Assembly: GCF_027943255.1 (NCBI RefSeq)
Contig: NC_072893.1
Span: 132,927,784-132,991,783 of the forward strand
Reading direction: 5' to 3'
DNA from: Anastrepha obliqua
Lineage: Eukaryota; Arthropoda; Insecta; Diptera; Tephritidae
DNA length: 64,000 bases
Under the pieces are notes generated by a model that was not told where the DNA came from, made no database searches, and saw only the letters and a program-made list of their open reading frames with translations. Numbering within the stretch: the stretch's first letter is position 1; each line of letters opens with the position of its first letter. The position numbers and the translations under genes are program-made. Of this stretch, positions 57,390-64,000 are shown one piece after another.

Positions 57390-59944
57390 TACACGCACTT
57401 TTTTTACGTAGGAATATATTTTTATTGAAGTTTAGATTAAGAAATGTGAAAAAAAGGACCGAATGCTATTCTCGAAGTTTTATTTTGTAACTGCCTGGCT
57501 TATATGCGAATTTAAAGTTCATTAAAAAGTATTCCTATACCTTTTAGGACATTTCATTCATTTTTGCCATACACAATTCTATAATTTTATTTTTTGCGGG
57601 GCAAGGCCCCATATCGTTGGTCGCATAGCAGCTAAGTGCTTACGAATATATGTATATATGTACATGTGTATATGAATTTGTACACCATATATGTATATGT
57701 ACATACATTCATGCCGAGCCATACCCTTGACTTTTTATCAACGTTTGCTCCCTCGCATTGCCGACAGCGGAATACCGTCGACAAGCGGAAAGCGGCAGGA
57801 TATGCACTACATAGGCATATATGTATATGTGCATATGTATTTATCCGCGGATGTTTATGTGTAGGCATGAAGATTTTAGTATTACTACGAATCGGGCGAC
57901 CTCTGTAGAGTAGAAACTGTGCAATTATTAATTTAAAAAAACTCAAGGCTTTAAAACTTCTTTTTGAAATATTTTTGCTTAAAGAGGAGTGGTGCTTGAT
58001 TGTGTTGAGGTGAATCTGGGTTTATTTGTTGAGCATTGAAGTCATACTGCTTCGGAGGCTATTAAAGTCTATGGATGCCAGACAGATTCCGACTTCCACA
58101 TGATTTTAACGCAAAGGTAAAGAGCGTGTAAGCACTATAAAATTTATAAATTATTTCGTAAGGAAGTTGCCGCTTCCTTAAATATTTCAGAGGAAGACTA
58201 AAGGATAGCTTTAAAACATTAATTTCTTACCCAAATAATTATTATTAAAAAAGATCTGCGTTACAAATGGAGAATGCCTAGAGAATGCCATTTAGCTTCA
58301 AATTAGAGACATTGATTGGTTTTTTCAAGACTTCTTGAATGAAAAAGACGTCTTATGCTTTGGAGAGTAGTTTTTGCTCAAAGGATTGGGTAAGGCGAAA
58401 ACAAAACTGCTAAAGAATGACCTGAGCATTAGAGGGTGGATCCATACAAATAGCTAAATAGCTGAAAAGCATAAGGAAGGAGTATAGAGTGTTTTTTTAC
58501 TTTTTGTCACCTTCTCCCATTGAGTCAACCAAATGCTTAAAATTGTTTGAAAATTCCTTTTTCCTGGCGGTCGTTTGCATTTGCTCCATATAAAAAAAGA
58601 ATTTCGAGCATTTGTTAGATGGTAGAAAACTCATATTACCGTCAACAAAAAAAACTACTAAAAGTCAGTGCGAATTTTGAGCCACCTTAAACTGTCACAA
58701 AATTATTCCAGTTTTTCTAAAAATGCACACTAAAAAGTTTGAAATTTCGATCCAAATATGTTGAATCTTTTTAAATTTTGCACAAAGTTTGAAACTTTGA
58801 GTTGTATGGATTTTGCTGTAGTACGAACTACATTTGTATAATACAAAAAAATTAAATAGGAAGTAGAAATAGTCAAAATGTCGCGCTGCTATTATTGCGA
58901 ACAGATGGTATGTATGTATGGATGAATAAATGTCTTGATGGGAAGCTATGAATTTCACTGTTCCTTATACTTTCCCCCTTTAATGACATTTATTTATATA
59001 CATTATTGGAATTTATTTGCACAACGCTTGTTGCCAATATTTATGTCGCTATTTATGAATAACACGAAAGCCAATCTGGCGTACATCCAAAGCACATCCT
59101 TTTCTGTATAAAAATGAGTCTTGCTTCCATACTTTTTATGTGCTTTCTTATCTTTATTGCTTTTTGCTTCTGTTGCCGCTTTTCAGTTCATTTTTTCTAT
59201 AATCGTTTTAAATTTTTCTCGTTCTTTCATTTTCCTTTTTCTCACCTTTTCGCATTCGTGGCGCAGCTCTGTGATATTCTGGGTTGTGTTGCATGTTCTG
59301 GACATTGATTGACTTATGTAAAGCGATATACTGCCGTCAAGATTATGAAGCTGCCAGCAGTGTCGTCTTACATTTGCTGTAAATATCGAGGTGGTTGCCG
59401 TTGCGTATGCTGCGATTGGCATTGAACTTGGAAATGGTAGTCGTTACGAGTTCATACAAATCACAGATAGCATTGGCATGCTTGCATGTGTATGAGGATA
59501 AATTCATAAATACTTATGCAAGTAGCTTTTTATTGGTAAATTCAACACGAGGTGCGGCCGCGTGCTGTACGCTGTGCACTCAGACAGGTCATGCACTTAA
59601 AGTTCAAGTTTAACTAATGCAGATACTCGTGCTTAGATACACACATCCGTATACAAGTTGGTGCAAATTTGCTCACCCTATCGGAAGATTTATAATTTCT
59701 GCAAATGGCAGATTACGTTCATCTCATTTGACACTTGTGAAATAGACAGCCGCGGTATACAAACGGACGAGCAAGGAAACGCGTAAAAATCGAAATAAAG
59801 GTTTCTATCACTCAAAATTACCTGCTATACAAAAAAATTGTTTGACATCATTTCACGGTAAAACCTGCGCAAACAGCCTTTATAAAATACAACAAGGAAG
59901 GAAAGGCATCCTTTTTTTGGTTTTTATAATTTAAAAATACACTA
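57390..59944. other. Intergenic DNA, no gene seen
   Basis: It is AT-rich with many TATATG and TACATA runs (57645-57710, 57805-57840). No gene or clear repeat boundary was found. Confidence 0.4.
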
Positions 59945-60446
59945 AAGGGGTTTCCAATAACAGGTGTTATCTATCGCAATCGAGAGATGATTAACGATGT
60001 TTTATAGCCGGAATTGGATGGTATTGATTTGGACAACGTTTATTTTCAACCAGATGGCGCTACGTGCCACACAAGAAACGAAACCATTGATCCTCTACGG
60101 GAAGAGTTTCCGGACTGTCTTATCTTTCGAAGAGGTGATCACAATTGGCCACCGTGATCTTGTGATTTCACACATTGTGACTTTTTTCTTTCAGACCACG
60201 TGAAAGAGAAGGTCTACGCCAACAGCCCAGGGTCGATTTAAGACCTCAAAGATGGAATTCGTAAGGTTATCGAGGACATACGGCAGCCACCGTAAGTGTG
60301 GTCGTGAAGGTAATTTGCCTGATGTTATTTTCCACTATTAACGGCATACCTTCCTCTTTATAATAAAATAAATATCCGATCATTTATATTAAAAAATACC
60401 ATTTTTCTTTGAATATCAAAATATCACCTCTTATTGGAAAGCCCTA
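59945..60446 (+). mobile_element. Second DD41D mariner family, short deleted copy
   Basis: Inverted ends match at 19 of 22 bases: AAGGGGTTTCCAATAACAGG (left) and TAGGGCTTTCCAATAAGAGG (right, other strand), with TA on both sides. Inside are NREMIND, LDNVYFQPDGATCHTRNETI, FRRGDHNWPP, a stop, SCDFTHCDFFLSDHVK and EKVYANSPGSI. From the Asp of PDGA to the Asp of HCDFF there are 41 residues. The N-terminal half of the transposase is absent. Stops at several points make it dead. Confidence 0.8.
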
Positions 60447-61744
60447 TATTTTGCTTCACATTAGCATATTTGAAAAACGTACGAAGCAAGATCTAACAAA
60501 AATTGTAAGTCCGTCTCGTGCTCTTATTCAGACACGGCGGCTGTATGTGGGCCAATGACTCAACATTAAACATTGCCAACACATTTAGAATTAGGGAAAA
60601 ATTGTTATGAAAGTTAAAGAGTTTTCGACGTCTTTCATGCCAAAGCCGTCCCTTAGACCAGCAAAATCTAATGGAATTTTCATTCATCAAAGTAGAACAA
60701 AGTGAGAAAAGACTAACTGCAGTAAAAATACGAAGCAAAGTAATATTAAAAAATGAACGCGATGATTCAACAATGCAGCCTGTTGTGGCCGATGCAAACA
60801 AGTCATCATTTCCTGTTGCAACGAAGGGCACAGAGAATAGCAAAGTAGCAAAAAATGAATGAAAGCTGTTACATATTTATTATAAGCTGCGATAACACTA
60901 ATTACAAAAACTACAAAAATACTAATTACAAAAACAACAAGCGGGCTCAGTGCTAATTACAGGCGCTTAAGCTAAACAATTGCTTATAAATAAGCAAGCA
61001 ACGTAGCGTTCGCTGGGCAGGTTGGGCAACAATAGCTTCACAGCACAAAAGCATAGGGCTCTGCATTGTTGAAGCATATACCAGGGTGCACAAAAGCTCG
61101 AGCAGGTCGTGCCGAACTGCAAGTGCGGTGGCAATACAAATAACCAACTAAAACAAATATTTCTGTATGATTTTTACGAGTATTCATGGCAGCATTCATT
61201 ATGACTAAATATAAAATTTAAATTAAACCACAACAAAGCTGTTGCAATGTTGGTGGCGCAATGTGGCGCGGATGGCGAAAGGATCAAGTGCGCTACTGTT
61301 GCTAAAATATAATAACTCATATGTAGAGTTCGCGCAATTAAAATAATGAAAAGAGGGGGAAAATGTATAATAATTGTGGCAGCCACATTTGCTAACCCAC
61401 ACACTCACACATACACATTTATGTACAATGTAACAACAACAACTGACAACAAAGAGTGTGTATTCGAATTGCTCTTAGCGCGTCTAATCCGACTCAACCA
61501 CACTCACGTATACGTTCACTTCAAAGCACACGCAGTCCCACACACACTCATACACATACATGTGAAAGGGGTGAAAGTGAAAAGTTAAGCGTCTGAGCAA
61601 TTTGCTGCACGCTTAGCGACGCTCTTATTGAATTTTACTACCATCAGCGGCTTTGGGCTGTTATTACTGTTACTGTTGCCGCTTCATAGGCAGATTAACG
61701 TCTGCAAATCAGCTTTGCAGTAAGTCAAATGACTCACGGTCTTA
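60447..61744. other. Intergenic DNA, no gene seen
   Basis: Frames at 60493-60843 and 61174-61404 on the - strand lack domains. A CA-rich stretch lies at 61395-61420. Confidence 0.4.
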
Positions 61745-62690
61745 CAGCGACCGTCGTCAACTGCGTCGAACGGTGCAGCCACTAAAACAATCCCTCCTCC
61801 TCTTCTGGGGAGACGCCCTTCCTGGAACTACCTTGCATTACTTTGGGAAGGCTAGGAACGGTCCAATACTATTCACCCACGTCTGGGTTCACCATATTTG
61901 TAGCCAGCTTCATGCTATAGCCTCGTATTCTAATGTCTCAGTGTCGTCATACCAGTGGTATGTGTGGCATGCTCTCAGGTTCCTCTCACATGGGCGTATG
62001 TAGGTATATTATACGCTATCGAGGTTTCTTTTGCATCTGCAGCAAAGAAGATGTTGCGGTAATATTATACTGTCTTATGCCGTCATGAGCACATGACTCG
62101 ACCGTCTGTTATTTGTCGTCAGTTCGTAGACAGTCCACCTCCTATCGGGATTTGTTAATTTGTTTTTCCCTGCGATTTGCGCTGCAACTCCGCGCATTGC
62201 AGGTTTTGCAGCATTATCCTCTTTGCAAAATTTTTAACTGCGTTCCAACAGTCATGTGATGCACACATTATTGATTAAGCTGTCTGGGCTCAGCTGTTCG
62301 CCCAAGATTAACTCATGCGTCCGGCGTGCTTCGTTGAAACGATCGCCGTAGAAGAACACGCGCTTCGCGCTTTCTATTGCATTGTTGCAGTTTGGACAGA
62401 ACGAAGTGCCCTCCATATGAAAACGATGGAGGTACTTCAAGACACATCCGTGGCCGCTCAATGTTTGGGTTAAATAGTAATCTACGTCACCGTGTCTTTT
62501 GGTCACCCATTGGCTAATTTTGGTGATAAGTCTATAGGTCCAACGTCCGTTAACAGACGAGTCCCATCTACTTTGCCATTTTTCTAACGAATGCAGACGT
62601 TCTGCAGCTTTCGCTTCAGTTGTCCGCTTTACTCCTTGTCTATCATAAAGTTTACATGATGTTGAACCTTTGTGAGACACCAATGCAGTA
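61745..62690 (-). mobile_element. R1-clade LINE 3' fragment
   Basis: On the - strand 62683-62252 is open and codes LHSLEKWQSRWDSSVNGRWT, YRLITKISQWV, DVDYYLTQTLSGHGCVLKYL and HRFHMEGTSFCPNCNNA. It lines up with WQEEWRNSMNGRWTYRLIPN and YLTQVLSGHGCF of the element in Pdfr intron 2. The knuckle second half reads RVFFYGD, so a Cys is lost. A 3' UTR follows, with GGGCGTCTCCCCAGAAGAGG and GTTTTAGTGGCTG near 61780. It is 5' truncated. Confidence 0.75.
62252..62683 (-). pseudogene. R1-clade LINE ORF2 C-terminal fragment
   Basis: 143 codons of the C-terminal region of ORF2 with the NGRWTYRLI and LSGHGC marks and an incomplete CPNC knuckle. It has no RT or endonuclease domain, so it does nothing by itself. 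Confidence 0.75.
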
Positions 62691-64000
62691 TACTTACCGA
62701 GTTGCCAGTACGCGCGCTAGTTAACAAAAAAAAAAAAAAAACAGAAGCGACTACTTGCACTCCCTTTCGCTTAGCTAAGTATAGTAAATGCATTTTCCAA
62801 GCGGCAATGCCTTACCTGCCACAGATCATGAAGAACTCAAACTCTTGTAGTCTTTGGCTAAAAATACGAGGTCGATTTTTCAATCACTCAGGCTGATTTA
62901 TCCATTTTCACTTCAAGTCTACAAAAGAGAAAATAGTACATAAATTCTGCCGATTAACATTTGATAATCGGGTTGCCTTGTTAAGCATTTAAATTATTTT
63001 TTAATTCTAGAGAAACTATTTTAACACTAAACGCTTTGTTATGGTTTTTTTTTCGAATTACATAAGAAAAAAAAAAAATAGTGACAGTTCGGAAAGAATT
63101 GTTTTTTCTTTCTGATTTTATTGCCTAGTGTAGGCAGAACTTTTTTATTCGACCGTAGAGTCGACTTGTAGAGTCAACATCTTGGAACGAGTTCAATACA
63201 TTTCAATCTCATTTCCCATTCAAAAATTTGCATATTCCAGCGCCAGCCAACTAATTGCCAAAATCTCCAAACATCTCACCCAGTGCATAAGATTAATTTG
63301 CCGGCTGCATACCCCAGAAACCGCGGTTAAGCAATTGAAAATCGTTTACACTGAAAGCTCGTAGGCATCGTGATGGCCATTGAATTTTTATGTTGCCTCT
63401 TTAACGCCCAACCTGCTTCTTCAGCACGACGCCGTCGTCATGCATCCACTGCCCGAAGCAATGCGCGCTCTGACTCACTCTGAGTACTTAATTGCAGCCT
63501 ATTTTGTGCAACAACTCCTGTTCGCTAAATAATTTGCAACTTTGCACCAATCACCGTCAGAGCCAAAGCTAGCGTTAGCAGGTTAGAAAGGCGGATAGAT
63601 GGATGGACGATTGGTGATGAAACTTCCAGCCAAAAAGTTTTTAATTATTTCTCGTTATATTGAGGGAGAGTAGAGGATGCTGGCAGCAGCGAGTAGGCTA
63701 TATGTTTTTGACTGCTGTGGCTGCCACGTGCCGTATAAAATTGCAAAGCCCAGTGGAAGGCAGGACAACTGGACATAAAAGCGAGAAATTGCGGAAACTT
63801 GCAGAGCCTTGTCGACTGTGCGTGGCAAAATCAGGCCACAAACTTTTTATGAGAGCAGCCAAAGCAGTGACGGAGGGGGCAGAGAGCAGGCAAAGTAATA
63901 AACAAACACAGAAGCAAAAATCTGCAGCCTATTAGACGACCTTGCATACGCGGCCCAAAGGCGGCAGAGGTAGAAACGAGTTGGAGGGGTGGCGACACAA
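62691..64000. other. Right end of window, no gene seen
   Basis: A poly-A run (62724-62741) marks the edge of the LINE fragment. The rest has short frames only. The frame at 63660-63935 shows no domain. Confidence 0.4.

Overview
The window looks like nuclear DNA of a higher fly, most likely a tephritid fruit fly. It holds parts of two genes with clear Drosophila relatives and short, typical dipteran introns, set in AT-rich intergenic DNA full of transposon remains, including rosa-like DD41D mariners, a subgroup I know from Ceratitis. The tephritid placement is inference; the dipteran placement is well supported.

Two protein-coding genes are supported. From 1 to 3877 on the + strand is the 3' part of an ihog/boi-family Hedgehog co-receptor, best matched to boi. 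Visible are the end of the last fibronectin region, the membrane span and the whole cytoplasmic tail ending SLNSIEV. From 37143 down to 17690 on the - strand is a complete-looking Pdfr, the class B GPCR for the circadian neuropeptide PDF. I could join it from eight exons with consistent splice phases, giving about 742 residues. The two genes converge, with about 13.8 kb between their stop codons.

The rest is noncoding DNA and mobile elements. A degraded I-clade LINE (about 5971-11475) lies between the genes. A degraded R1-clade LINE (about 20556-25650) lies in Pdfr intron 2, antisense to the gene. Upstream of Pdfr (37.1-64 kb) I find no convincing host gene. That region holds a Jockey-clade fragment, RTE-like and R1-like LINE ends, five Tc1/mariner-type elements with readable terminal inverted repeats, and an unclassified inverted-repeat region at 56.7-57.4 kb. 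Four copies of one short interspersed repeat with a tRNA-like head (a SINE) are scattered through the window. One DD41D mariner sits in the TA-rich tail of a SINE copy.

The two host genes work separately as far as the sequence shows: boi in Hedgehog reception at the cell surface, Pdfr in cAMP signalling in clock neurons. No CRISPR, operon, tRNA or rRNA gene was seen.
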